From positions 186,001 to 250,000 of the forward strand of contig JAHLLI010000004.1 in assembly GCA_020444245.1 (NCBI GenBank): DNA of 64,000 nucleotides, read 5' to 3'. Positions 16,645 through 24,156 of this stretch are shown piece by piece. Position numbers and translations under genes: made by a program. The notes beneath the pieces were generated by a model, which was not told the DNA's origin, ran no database searches, and was given only the letters and a program-made list of their open reading frames with translations. This stretch comes from Actinomycetales bacterium. GTDB taxonomy: Bacteria; Actinomycetota; Actinomycetes; Actinomycetales; Cellulomonadaceae. Position 1 is the first letter of the stretch. Each line of letters opens with the position of its first letter.

Positions 16645-16681
16645 CTGGTAGAGGTATATCGGTACCGGTATAATCGCTCCA
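16645..16681 (+). promoter_or_regulatory. Promoter with palindromic operator for the HTH-mntA/hepT operon
   Basis: A perfect TATAAT lies at 16669-16674, with a CTGGTA -35-like hexamer at 16645-16650 (18-bp spacer). The GTG start is 7 nt past the -10, so the mRNA should be leaderless. An 18-bp palindrome with one mismatch (TATATCGGT/ACCGGTATA, 16655-16672) fills the spacer and runs into the -10, a classic place for self-repression by the helix-turn-helix of the first gene. Confidence 0.7.
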
Positions 16682-17191
16682 GTGGACACCGCGATGCTGA
16701 TCCGTTCGACCCGGGAGCGCGCCGGGCTGAGCCAGTATGCGCTGGCGGCCCGCGCCGGGACCTCGCAGCCGGCGGTCTCGCGATACGAGTCGGGCGCTGC
16801 GTCGCCGTCGGTCGAGACACTGGACCGGCTGCTTGCGGCGATGGGGGCCAGGCTCGAGCTGTCCGTCAGCGAGGCCCCGCGCCAGCTGGATGCGCGCACG
16901 CCCCGAATGGCGAAGCTGCGCGCCCACCGCGACCAGATCCTCAAGGCCGTCCAGCGGAACGGGGGCAGCAACGTGCGGGTGTTCGGCTCGGTCGCCCGTG
17001 GGCAGGACACTCCCGAGTCCGACATTGACCTGCTCGTCGACCTCGACGTGCACACCCACGGGTTGCTCCCGTTGGCCGCGATCTCCGACGAGCTCGCGGC
17101 GCTGCTGGGGGAGCGCGTCGACGTCGCGCCGGCGAGCGCCCTGCCGCCGCACGTCGCGGCGGCCGCCCTGGCCGAGGCGGTGCCGCTGTGA
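16682..17191 (+). CDS. mntA: HTH-MntA fusion antitoxin (XRE domain plus nucleotidyltransferase)
   Basis: The 169-residue protein begins with an XRE-type helix-turn-helix (residues 5-58, with AGLSQYALAARAGTSQPAVS). A minimal nucleotidyltransferase domain follows (about 78-169) with the GSx10DxD motif (Gly102-Ser103 ... Asp114-Asp116) and a third likely catalytic Asp150 in RVDVAP. MntA proteins AMPylate a tyrosine of the partner HepT and silence it. The usual MntA is a stand-alone enzyme; here the operator-binding domain is in the same chain. The stop overlaps the hepT start by 4 bp. The GTG has no ribosome site and seems to be leaderless. Confidence 0.9.
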   Translation: MDTAMLIRSTRERAGLSQYALAARAGTSQPAVSRYESGAASPSVETLDRLLAAMGARLELSVSEAPRQLDARTPRMAKLRAHRDQILKAVQRNGGSNVRVFGSVARGQDTPESDIDLLVDLDVHTHGLLPLAAISDELAALLGERVDVAPASALPPHVAAAALAEAVPL

Positions 17192-17547
17192 GCCGCACCG
17201 ACGCCCAACGGCTGCGCGACATCCTGACCGCCATCGAGGCGATCGACCGTGCCGAGGCTCTCGCAGCGCGCCATCCCGGCGACGCGGACCTGGCTGACGC
17301 GGTCCTCGCAGCGGCGCAGTTCCACGTCTTCACCATCGGCGAGGCCGTCAAGGCGCTCTCGGCCGACCTGACCGGCGGCCACCCTGAGGTGCCCTGGTCG
17401 GACATCGCCCGGATGCGCGACCTGATCGGCCACCACTACTACAAGCTCGACGCCCAGATCGTCCGCGCGACCATCGGCACGCCCCTCGACGCCTGCCACG
17501 CCCTGCTCTCCGAACTCGAGCCGATCTCGGAGCCTGACGCTGACTGA
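17188..17547 (+). CDS. hepT: HepT-like HEPN ribonuclease toxin
   Basis: This 119-residue all-helical protein belongs to the HEPN/DUF86 family. It carries the Rx4HxY motif as R77-DLIG-H82-H-Y84. In studied HepT toxins Arg and His form the RNase site and the Tyr is the residue AMPylated by MntA. HAAQ-type family landmarks are visible upstream (AAQFHVFTIGEAVKALS). Translation is coupled to the antitoxin by a GTGA overlap. Together they form a type VII toxin-antitoxin pair, probably acting on tRNA ends or mRNA; the exact target is not readable from sequence. All active-site residues are intact, so it is probably functional. Confidence 0.9.
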   Translation: MSRTDAQRLRDILTAIEAIDRAEALAARHPGDADLADAVLAAAQFHVFTIGEAVKALSADLTGGHPEVPWSDIARMRDLIGHHYYKLDAQIVRATIGTPLDACHALLSELEPISEPDAD

Positions 17548-17704
17548 CGCTCGTCGCTGGACCGATGACGCAGGGAAGACTCGTCTTGCACGCCGAGCGC
17601 GCTGTTGCGTTGGAGCGCTTGACGGCATCCGCTAGGGGCCGGCTTGCGCCCGGCCTTGCGGTGCCGGCGGTTCTCAAGTGCGGCTGCGCTGGGAGGATGG
17701 ATCC

Positions 17705-18208
17705 ATGACGGATGTGGGCGACATTGCCGCGTTGTTGGCCGCGTTCGGATTCGGCTCACTCGGCGCAGCCGCGATCGGCCGAGCGCGCGAGCAACGTGGC
17801 GCTCGGGCCAGGGTCCTTGGCGCACTCCACGAGGTCGAGCGGCGTAGGTGGTACGACCCGGACGGGGAGCCGTTCGTCGCGGCAGTCATGGAGCTCCAGG
17901 CCGCAGCACTCGTTGCCAGGGTTCCCAGACGACTTGTCGAGAACTACATCGTCGCAGCGCGTGTCGCGTACGGCCTGAGCCACGACAACTGGGAGGAACG
18001 CGGCGGGGATGATGAGTTCGCAGCGGGGATCGCATCGGACGTCGCCAATGTCGCGCGAATGATGTCGCGCGTCGTCGCAGACGCCATCTGGCGCCCCTGG
18101 TGGGGTCGTATCGGGGCACGGCGACACCTTCGCCGAATGGAAGCCGCTGTCGCGGCCCTGCCTGCGAGGTATGCGCAGCGGTTCGCGTCCATTCGGCAGT
18201 ACGGCTGA
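17705..18208 (+). CDS. Hypothetical protein with N-terminal hydrophobic segment
   Basis: A 167-residue protein with one hydrophobic N-terminal stretch (IAALLAAFGFGSLGAAAIG) followed by a basic and then mixed helical region containing several Trp and Arg residues. It looks like a small membrane-anchored cytoplasmic protein of the kind often found in accessory regions. The ATG at 17705 is 8 nt after GGAGG, better than the in-frame start at 17678. No family recognised. Confidence 0.6.
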   Translation: MTDVGDIAALLAAFGFGSLGAAAIGRAREQRGARARVLGALHEVERRRWYDPDGEPFVAAVMELQAAALVARVPRRLVENYIVAARVAYGLSHDNWEERGGDDEFAAGIASDVANVARMMSRVVADAIWRPWWGRIGARRHLRRMEAAVAALPARYAQRFASIRQYG

Positions 18209-18404
18209 GCCAGGGTAGCCGGGCCTGGCCCGACGGCCAGTCAGCACGTGGTCGCGGATGTTCGATCAGACCGGAGTCAGGCGAGTCGGCCCATCGGCGC
18301 GGCGGGCGAGACGGTTCCGCGCCGGCAGCCGATCGCGAGCCAGACACGAGCCTGCCGGCGTGCTCGCCGGGGCTTGACCCCTGATGTTGGACACGCGGGT
18401 GGTT

Positions 18405-19307
18405 TCACGCGGCGGTCGCCAGCCTAGTGGCGCCGTGGTGGGTGTTCTCGTAGGTGATGGGGCTGAGGTGGCCGCACCAGGAGTGGCGGCGTCTGGTGTT
18501 GTAGCGGGTGATCCAGGCGAACACCGCGCGGCGGGCGGTGGGCGGGTCGGGCCAGCCGGGCGCGCCGACGAGGGTCTCGCGTTTGACGGTCGCGTTGAAC
18601 GACTCTGCCAGGGCGTTGTCCGCCGAGGAGCCCACCGCGCCCATCGAGCGGGTCACGCCCAGGCGGTCGCACAGGGCGGCGTAGTCGGTGGAGGTGTAGA
18701 CCGACCCGTGGTCGGAGTGGAAGATCGCCCCGGCCATCGACCCGCGCTCTCGGGCCGCTGCGCGCAGGGCGTCGGTGACCAGGTCGGTGCGCATGTGGTC
18801 GGCGATCGACCAGCCGACCAGACGCCGGGAGTAGCAGTCGATCACGGTGGCCAGGTAGAGGAACTGCTTGTCCCCGCAGGGCAGGTAGGTGATGTCCCCG
18901 ACGTAGACGGCGTTCGGCGCGGTCGCGGTGAAGTCCCGGCCGAGCAGGTCGGGGACCTTCGCCGCGGCCTGGTCGGGGATCGTGGTGCGCACCCGCCGGC
19001 GCAACCGGATCCCGGCGATGCCCCGCTCGCGCATCACCCGGGCGACCCGCTTGTGGTTGACCCGGGTCTCGGGGCCGGCGCCGTCGTTGAGCTCGGCGGT
19101 GATCCGCGGAGCCCCCAACGCCTTGTCACCCGCGTGCACCCGCGTGATCCGCTGCGCCAGATCCGCGTCGGCTCGCGCTCTGGCCGCCCGGGCCGGGGCG
19201 GCGGCCGCCCAGGCGTAGAACGACGAGCGGGCCACGCCCACGACCTGGCACAACCGCTTCACCTCGAAGGCGTGTTGGTGGTCGGCGACGAACTGGAAGC
19301 GGCTCAC
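18405..19307 (-). CDS. IS3-family transposase OrfB (DDE integrase)
   Basis: This 300-residue protein starts at the GTG in the orfA/orfB junction (VSRFQFVADHQ) and has the HTH_21 region followed by the rve integrase core. The catalytic triad is Asp in GDITYL, Asp in FHSDHGSVYTS and Glu in ADNALAESFNATVKRE, all present. It is normally made as an OrfAB fusion by ribosomal frameshifting. In this copy orfB lies in the +1 frame relative to orfA, not the usual -1, which may impair the fusion. Confidence 0.93.
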   Translation of the reverse strand: MSRFQFVADHQHAFEVKRLCQVVGVARSSFYAWAAAAPARAARARADADLAQRITRVHAGDKALGAPRITAELNDGAGPETRVNHKRVARVMRERGIAGIRLRRRVRTTIPDQAAAKVPDLLGRDFTATAPNAVYVGDITYLPCGDKQFLYLATVIDCYSRRLVGWSIADHMRTDLVTDALRAAARERGSMAGAIFHSDHGSVYTSTDYAALCDRLGVTRSMGAVGSSADNALAESFNATVKRETLVGAPGWPDPPTARRAVFAWITRYNTRRRHSWCGHLSPITYENTHHGATRLATAA

Positions 19308-19638
19308 CAGGGTTCGTCTCCCCGGCGAAATACTTCGCCGCCGCGCGCAAGATCTGCCGCTCGGTGTCGAGCTTGCGGGCCTCGGCCTCCAGCTCGCCCA
19401 CCCGCGCCCGCAACCGCGCGACCTCCTGCTCAGGTGTCTCGGCACCCGGCGGCGGGGCACTCGAGCGCGCACGCGACTGGCCCCGGATCGGCACCCCGGC
19501 GGCCTTGATCCAGTTCGACAACGTCGTGTCCATGATCCCCAGATCAGCCGCGATCCCCGCGACCGTCGCCGTCGGCGTCGACCGATACAGCTCCACAGCA
19601 TCGCGACGGAACTCCGCCGAGTACGTCTTCCTCGCCAT
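19126..19638 (-). CDS. IS3-family transposase OrfA (HTH)
   Basis: OrfA begins MARKTYSAEFRRDAVELYR, a typical IS3 helix-turn-helix, followed by a leucine-zipper-like coiled coil (EVARLRARVGELEAEARKLD) and KYFAGET at residue 108, where members normally stop next to the orfB start. Here no stop occurs: the frame runs to 19126 through sequence that belongs to orfB in another frame, giving 170 residues. The final ~60 residues are therefore spurious and suggest an indel at the junction, near 19305-19310. Confidence 0.8.
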   Translation of the reverse strand: MARKTYSAEFRRDAVELYRSTPTATVAGIAADLGIMDTTLSNWIKAAGVPIRGQSRARSSAPPPGAETPEQEVARLRARVGELEAEARKLDTERQILRAAAKYFAGETNPGEPLPVRRRPPTRLRGEAVVPGRGRGPLVVLRLGGRRPGPGGQSASRRGSGAADHAGARG

Positions 19639-19707
19639 GACCAGATCGTCTCGCTTCCTCCAGGCCAAGCCCGGAATCAGCGTGTCCAAGATCAAGGGTC
19701 AAGGCCC

Positions 19708-19729
19708 ATTGTCCCCATGTGGGGACAAT
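19708..19729. terminator. Perfect hairpin between IS and tRNA
   Basis: A perfect inverted repeat with 9-bp arms (ATTGTCCCC/GGGGACAAT) and a 4-nt loop lies 27 bp beyond the tRNA 3' end. It could terminate or define the tRNA transcript (leftward), but there is no T run. It could also be a remnant of an attachment site or another mobile element end. Confidence 0.4.
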
Positions 19730-19755
19730 CGCTGCGTTTCCGCAGGTCAGAGCCG

Positions 19756-19829
19756 TGCCCCGAGTGGGATTCGAACCCACACTGGATCGGGTTTGAGCCG
19801 AACGCCTCTGCCAATTGGGCTATCGGGGC
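19756..19829 (-). tRNA. tRNA-Leu (anticodon CAA), short variable arm
   Basis: A 74-nt cloverleaf folds cleanly: acceptor stem GCCCCGA/TCGGGGC, D arm with AATTGGCAGA, anticodon loop CTCAAAC (anticodon CAA, reading TTG), variable loop CCAGT, and T arm GTGGG-TTCGAAT-CCCAC with discriminator A. CCA is not encoded. Most leucine tRNAs have a long variable arm; this has only five nucleotides, as in class I tRNAs. I keep the Leu name on the anticodon alone. Confidence 0.88.
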
Positions 19830-19929
19830 ATCGCCGCCACCGGAGCGCGGTCACCTCCCGGGATGTGATCGCTCACGGCTCGGGACGGCTGACGCGGGCT
19901 CCACGTCGCGACGCGACTAGGCTAGCGCC

Positions 19930-20634
19930 GTGACGACCAAGGAACCTGCCGCCAAGAAGGCGAAGCCGGCTGCGGAGGACGCTGCCGGGGACGTGACCGC
20001 CAGGGTCGACCTGCCGACCGAGGGCGTGGCGCCCGAGCCGGCTCCCACCTCCGGGAAGCCACGGCGTGCCGTGGTCGCCGAGGACGAGGCGCTCATCCGG
20101 ATGGACGTGGCCGAGACCCTGCGCGAGGCGGGGTACGAGGTGGTCGGCGAGGCCGGCAATGGCGAGGAGGCCGTGGCCCTGGCCACGGAGCTGAAGCCGG
20201 ACGTCGTCGTGATGGACGTGAAGATGCCTGTGATGGACGGCATCACCGCGGCGGAGAAGATCGCCAAGGAGCACGCCGCGCCCGTCGTGCTGCTCACCGC
20301 GTTCTCGCAGTCCGAGCTGGTCGAGAAGGCTCGGGACGCGGGTGCGATGGCGTACGTCATCAAGCCGTTCACGCCCGCGGACCTGTTGCCGGCGATCGAG
20401 ATCGCGATCTCCCGGTACCGCCAGATCGTCGCCCTCGAGGATGAGATCGCGGACCTGGGGGAGCGGTTCGAGACGCGCAAGCGCGTGGACCGCGCCAAGG
20501 GTCTGCTGATGACCAAGATGGGCCTGAGCGAGCCCGAGGCCTTCCGCTGGATCCAGAAGACGTCGATGGACCGCCGTCTGACCATGCGCGAGGTGGCCGA
20601 CGCGGTGATCGAACAGGTCGGCGGGGGCTCGTAG
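19930..20634 (+). CDS. pdtaR: Response regulator with ANTAR RNA-binding domain (PdtaR-like)
   Basis: The 234-residue protein has a Lys/Ala/Pro-rich N-terminal extension (about 45 residues), a receiver domain (VAEDEALIRMDV, phospho-acceptor Asp in VVVMDVKMPVMDG, conserved Thr and Lys in LLTAF and VIKPF) and a C-terminal ANTAR domain (RAKGLLMTKMGLSEPEAFRW). ANTAR proteins bind paired hexaloop RNA hairpins and prevent transcription termination. In Mycobacterium the homologue works with the kinase PdtaS; no kinase gene is present here. The GTG has TAGGCT ending 6 nt before it and no ribosome site, so it is probably leaderless. Confidence 0.92.
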   Translation: MTTKEPAAKKAKPAAEDAAGDVTARVDLPTEGVAPEPAPTSGKPRRAVVAEDEALIRMDVAETLREAGYEVVGEAGNGEEAVALATELKPDVVVMDVKMPVMDGITAAEKIAKEHAAPVVLLTAFSQSELVEKARDAGAMAYVIKPFTPADLLPAIEIAISRYRQIVALEDEIADLGERFETRKRVDRAKGLLMTKMGLSEPEAFRWIQKTSMDRRLTMREVADAVIEQVGGGS

Positions 20635-20650
20635 CCCTCGACCATTGACG

Positions 20651-20690
20651 AGGCCGGTGCCCGCCAGCGCATGCTGAGCGCCACCGGCCT
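20651..20690 (+). terminator. Terminator-like hairpin after pdtaR
   Basis: AGGCCGGTG (20651-20659) pairs with CACCGGCCT (20682-20690) over a GC-rich loop that can itself pair. It starts 17 bp after the pdtaR stop and ends in TTC. It probably ends the pdtaR transcript. Confidence 0.6.
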
Positions 20691-20866
20691 TCGTCGTCTC
20701 AGGCCTCGGACCTGCGGTGACGAGTCGATCACAGTTCGGCAACGCCGCGATCCTGATACACCAGATTTCACAATCCGGACACATGCGGGGGTTACCGTGC
20801 GCTGCACAGTCCCCCCCCAGTGCGGCTGTGCACCGGGGGTCCGTGATCACCAGAGGGGTGCCACGT

Positions 20867-22138
20867 ATGAAGAAGACCACCCACGCAGTTCGCGCCGCTG
20901 CACTGCTCGGCGCTGCTGCACTGGCCCTGACCGCCTGTGGTGGCGGCGGAGGTTCGGAGGGCTCGAGCAGCTCGAGTGCAGCCGGTGGCGGCGGCTCGAC
21001 CGACGCGCTCAAGATCGGCTCGCTGCTGCCGCTGACCGGATCGCTGGCGTTCCTCGGCCCGCCCGAGGTCGCCGGTGTCGACCTCGCGGTGAAGGAGATC
21101 AACGAGGCGGGCGGTGTCCTGGGCTCGGATGTCGAGCACATCTCGGCGGACTCGTCCGACGCGGACCACGCCGACGTCGCGCCGCAGTCGTGGTCGGACC
21201 TGCAGAGCCAGGGCGTCTCGGTGGTCGTCGGTGCCGCGTCCTCCTCGGTCACCAAGCTCGTGGTGGACGACATCACGAACGCCAAGACCGTCATGATCTC
21301 CCCGGCGAACACCGCGACCTCGCTGTCCGGCTACAGCCCGTACTACTTCCGCACCGCTCCGCCGGACACCGTCCAGGGCTCGGCTCTGGCGAACCTGATC
21401 GTGTCCGACGGGGTCAGTGACCTGGGCATCCTGGTGTTCAACGAGGAGTACGGCACCTCGCTGCGCGACGTCGTGAAGGCCGGCGTGGAGGCTGCGGGCG
21501 TCACGGTGACGTACGGCAACCCGGGTGAGGAGTTCGACCCGGCGGCGGCGTCGTTCACCGACGCGGTCACCTCGATCCTCGCGACCAAGCCGTCGGCCAT
21601 CGCGCTCATCGCGTTCGACCAGACCAAGTCGATCATCCCCGAGCTGGTCGCGCAGGGCTTCACCGGTTCGCTCTACATGGTCGACGGCAACACCGCCGAC
21701 TACTCCGGTGACTTCCCCGAGGGCACGCTCACGGCGTGGAACACGCAGGGCACCATCCCCGGCGCGTTCCCCGACGACGCGTTCCAGAAGCGTCTGGCCA
21801 CGGTCAACGACTCGCTCGACAGCTACGCCTACGCGGCCGAGTCGTACGACGCGACCATCCTTGCGGCCCTCGCGGCGGTCAAGGGCGGCGGGACCGACGG
21901 CGAGACCATCCAGGCGAACATGGCGGCGGTCTCCGGGGCGAACGGTGGCAAGGAGTGCACCGGCTTCAAGGAGTGCGCGGACCTGATCGGTCAGGGTGAG
22001 GAGATCAACTACCAGACGGTCTCCGGCGCCGGTCCGTTCAACGCGGACAACGACCCGTCCTCGGCGTTCATCGGGATCTACTCCTACGCCGACGACAACA
22101 CCAACTCGTGGGTGAAGGCGATCGAGGGCACTGCCTGA
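20867..22138 (+). CDS. livJ: Branched-chain amino acid ABC transporter substrate-binding lipoprotein
   Basis: The 423-residue lipoprotein has a signal peptide ending LALTAC, so Cys20-21 would be lipidated, then a Gly/Ser linker and a type I periplasmic-binding fold typical of LivJ/Leu-Ile-Val-binding proteins (KIGSLLPLTGSLAFLGPPE, AVKEINEAGGVLG, VVVGAASSSVT, the FNEEYG and ESYDATILAALA regions). It captures substrate outside the cell for LivHMGF. The ATG at 20867 follows AGAGGGG; the longer frame to 20717 is not the start. Oddly it faces the livHMGF operon tail-to-tail instead of leading it. Substrate is presumed to be an amino acid, but urea/amide variants exist. Confidence 0.93.
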   Translation: MKKTTHAVRAAALLGAAALALTACGGGGGSEGSSSSSAAGGGGSTDALKIGSLLPLTGSLAFLGPPEVAGVDLAVKEINEAGGVLGSDVEHISADSSDADHADVAPQSWSDLQSQGVSVVVGAASSSVTKLVVDDITNAKTVMISPANTATSLSGYSPYYFRTAPPDTVQGSALANLIVSDGVSDLGILVFNEEYGTSLRDVVKAGVEAAGVTVTYGNPGEEFDPAAASFTDAVTSILATKPSAIALIAFDQTKSIIPELVAQGFTGSLYMVDGNTADYSGDFPEGTLTAWNTQGTIPGAFPDDAFQKRLATVNDSLDSYAYAAESYDATILAALAAVKGGGTDGETIQANMAAVSGANGGKECTGFKECADLIGQGEEINYQTVSGAGPFNADNDPSSAFIGIYSYADDNTNSWVKAIEGTA

Positions 22139-22160
22139 GCCGACCCGCACGCGTCAACCA

Positions 22161-22196
22161 GCAGGGCCCCGGCGGACTCGTCCGCCGGGGCCCTGC
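22161..22196 (+). terminator. Strong terminator hairpin after livJ
   Basis: A perfect 16-bp GC-rich stem (22161-22176 with 22181-22196) closes a CTCG tetraloop, 22 bp after the livJ stop. It can act in both directions between livJ and livF. Confidence 0.85.
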
Positions 22197-22245
22197 GGCG
22201 TCCGGTGGAGCCGCAGTCGTAGGTGGGTGCCGGGGCGCGACGCGG

Positions 22246-22364
22246 GGCCAGGGGCCGGACTGAGACCGGGGCTGGGCTCAGGCCAGGGGCCGGACTCGGA
22301 CGGGGCTGGGCTCAGGCCAGGGGCCGGACTCGGACCGGGCCGGGCTCAGGCCAGGGGCCGGACT
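22246..22364. repeat. Four 34-35-bp tandem repeats between livJ and livF
   Basis: Units sharing GGCCAGGGGCCGGACT start at 22246, 22281, 22315 and 22349, separated by variants of CGGACCGGGCTGGGCTCA. The last copy runs into the livF stop codon. There is no spacer variation of the CRISPR type. It may be a slippage-prone minisatellite or add terminator strength. Confidence 0.85.
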
Positions 22365-23215
22365 CAGCCCTCGGTGGCGTCGCCCTCGGCGTCGCGCTGG
22401 TCGACGGTCCTGCGCTCGGCGACCGCGGCGGCCTCGGCGTCGGCTTCGACGTCCGTGGCCAGGGTGCCGAGGTAGAGCTCGATGACCTTGGGGTCGTTCA
22501 TCATCTCCCGGCCGGGACCGGAGTACGCGTTCGCGCCCTGGTCGAGCACGTAGCCCCGGTCGCAGATCTGCAGCGCGCGCCGCGCGTTCTGCTCGACGAT
22601 GATGATCGAGACGCCTGCCTTGTTGATCCTGCGGGTCCGGATGAAGGTCTCGTCCTGGCGCACCGGCGACAGGCCGGCGGACGGCTCGTCGAGCAGCAGC
22701 ACCTTCGGGTCCATCATCAGCGCACGGGCCATCGCGACCATCTGACGCTCACCACCCGACAGAGAGCCCGCACGCTGCTTGCGGCGGTCGCCCAGGGTCG
22801 GGAACAGGTCGACGATCTGCTCGAACCGGGACGCGAACTTCTTCGGGTCCTGGAACACGCCCATCTGCATGTTCTCCTCGATGGTCAACGAGGGGAACAC
22901 GTTGTTGGTCTGCGGCACGAAGCCCACCCCGCGGTGCACGAGCTTGTCGGCGCGCAGGTTGGTGATCTCGTCGCCGCGCAGGGTCACCGAGCCGGCCCGG
23001 ATAGGCACCAGGCCGAACAGTGCCTTGAGCAGGGTGGACTTCCCGGCGCCGTTGGGGCCGATGATGCCGACCAGCTCTCCGGGATGCAGCACGAGGTTGC
23101 ACCCGTTGAGGATGTCCACACCCGGCAGGTAGCCGGCGTAGATGTCCTTGGCCTCGAGCAGCGGCTCGCCCGCGGGTGCGCCGCGGTGCACCTGGGCGTC
23201 GGTTGTCGCGGTCAT
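22364..23215 (-). CDS. livF: Branched-chain amino acid ABC transporter ATPase LivF
   Basis: This 283-residue ATPase has Walker A GPNGAGKST, signature LSGGERQMV, Walker B VLLLDEPSAGLSP and the switch IIVEQNARRA, the last being characteristic of LivF rather than LivG. The C-terminal 40 residues are an acidic/Ala tail. The ATG at 23215 has AGGAGG upstream and overlaps the livG stop by 4 bp. It pairs with LivG on the cytoplasmic face of LivHM to power uptake. Confidence 0.95.
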   Translation of the reverse strand: MTATTDAQVHRGAPAGEPLLEAKDIYAGYLPGVDILNGCNLVLHPGELVGIIGPNGAGKSTLLKALFGLVPIRAGSVTLRGDEITNLRADKLVHRGVGFVPQTNNVFPSLTIEENMQMGVFQDPKKFASRFEQIVDLFPTLGDRRKQRAGSLSGGERQMVAMARALMMDPKVLLLDEPSAGLSPVRQDETFIRTRRINKAGVSIIIVEQNARRALQICDRGYVLDQGANAYSGPGREMMNDPKVIELYLGTLATDVEADAEAAAVAERRTVDQRDAEGDATEG

Positions 23216-24156
23216 GCGTCCTCCTGCGTCCGGTGCTCCTCGGCCTCCGCCTCGGCCTCGAGCTCCACCAGGACCTCGTCGTCGAGCAGCGAGTCGTCGC
23301 CCAGGTCTGTCTCGTGGTGCGCTCCGAGGTAGGCGTCGACCACGGCCTCGTCCTGCATGATCGTGGCGGGCGGCCCCTCGGCCACCACACGGCCCTCGGC
23401 CATCACCACGACCCAGTCCGAGATGTGCCGGACCATGTGCATGTCGTGCTCGACGAAGAGCACCGTCATGCCCTCGTCCCTCAGGTCCTGGATGTGGCCC
23501 AGCAACGACTGGGTCAGCGCGGGGTTCACCCCCGCCATCGGCTCGTCGAGCATGACCATGGTGGGCTTGGTCATCAGCGCCCTGGCCATCTCCAGGAGCT
23601 TGCGCTGGCCGCCGGAGAGACTGCCGGCGAAGTCCGCCGCCTTGGTGTCGAGCTTGAAGCGCTCGAGGAGCTCGGTGGCCTGGGCCGTGATCTCGGCCTC
23701 GCGGGTGCGCCACAGCGGCGGCACGAGGCTGCGCAGCAGCCCCTCGCCGGACTGGTCGGTCGCGCCCAGCCGCATGTTCTCCAGGACCGTCATCCGCGAC
23801 AGCGCCTTGGTGAGCTGGAAGGTGCGGACCATCCCGGCGCGGGCGACCTTCGCCGCCGACATCCGGGAGACCTCCTTGCCGTCGAAGGACCACTCGCCGC
23901 TGTTCGGCTTGTCGAAGCCGGTCAGCAGGTTGAACAGTGTGGTCTTGCCCGCGCCGTTGGGCCCGATGAGCGCGGTGATCGCGCCCCGCTGGATCTCCAG
24001 GTGGTGGACGTCGACAGCGGTCATGCCGCCGAAGCGGCGCGTGACGTTGTCCGCAACGATGATCGAGTCGGGCTTGGCCGCGCCGGGCTTCCGCGGCACC
24101 GCCGCGAGGTCCTTGGCGATGCGCTCCTTGGGGGTGATGTGGGCGTCAGCGGGCAT
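23212..24156 (-). CDS. livG: Branched-chain amino acid ABC transporter ATPase LivG
   Basis: This 314-residue ATPase has Walker A GPNGAGKTT, signature LSGGQRKLLE, Walker B MVMLDEPMAGVNP and the LivG-type FVEHDMHMV switch. An acidic C-terminal tail (about 40 residues, many Glu and Ala) is longer than in typical LivG. The start at 24156 has AAGGAGG and overlaps the end of livM by 11 bp. Confidence 0.95.
   Translation of the reverse strand: MPADAHITPKERIAKDLAAVPRKPGAAKPDSIIVADNVTRRFGGMTAVDVHHLEIQRGAITALIGPNGAGKTTLFNLLTGFDKPNSGEWSFDGKEVSRMSAAKVARAGMVRTFQLTKALSRMTVLENMRLGATDQSGEGLLRSLVPPLWRTREAEITAQATELLERFKLDTKAADFAGSLSGGQRKLLEMARALMTKPTMVMLDEPMAGVNPALTQSLLGHIQDLRDEGMTVLFVEHDMHMVRHISDWVVVMAEGRVVAEGPPATIMQDEAVVDAYLGAHHETDLGDDSLLDDEVLVELEAEAEAEEHRTQEDA

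Larger units (their letters stand above)
18374..19702 (-). mobile_element. IS3-family insertion sequence
   Basis: The element is 1329 bp long, with 25-bp imperfect terminal inverted repeats (18374-18398 and 19678-19702; four mismatches) beginning TTGACCC. It is flanked by a 3-bp direct repeat GGC (18371-18373 and 19703-19705), as expected of IS3 transposition. It carries orfA and orfB, both leftward. The right end lies about 50 bp downstream of the tRNA-Leu gene's 3' end, with a hairpin between. Confidence 0.9.

Noticed and set aside
11695-19905. An integrated phage or conjugative element using the tRNA-Leu gene
   Set aside because: No integrase, structural, replication or transfer genes and no duplicate of the tRNA end were seen; only an IS and remnants support mobility.
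22246-22364. CRISPR array
   Set aside because: The units are contiguous tandem copies without unique spacers and no cas genes are near.
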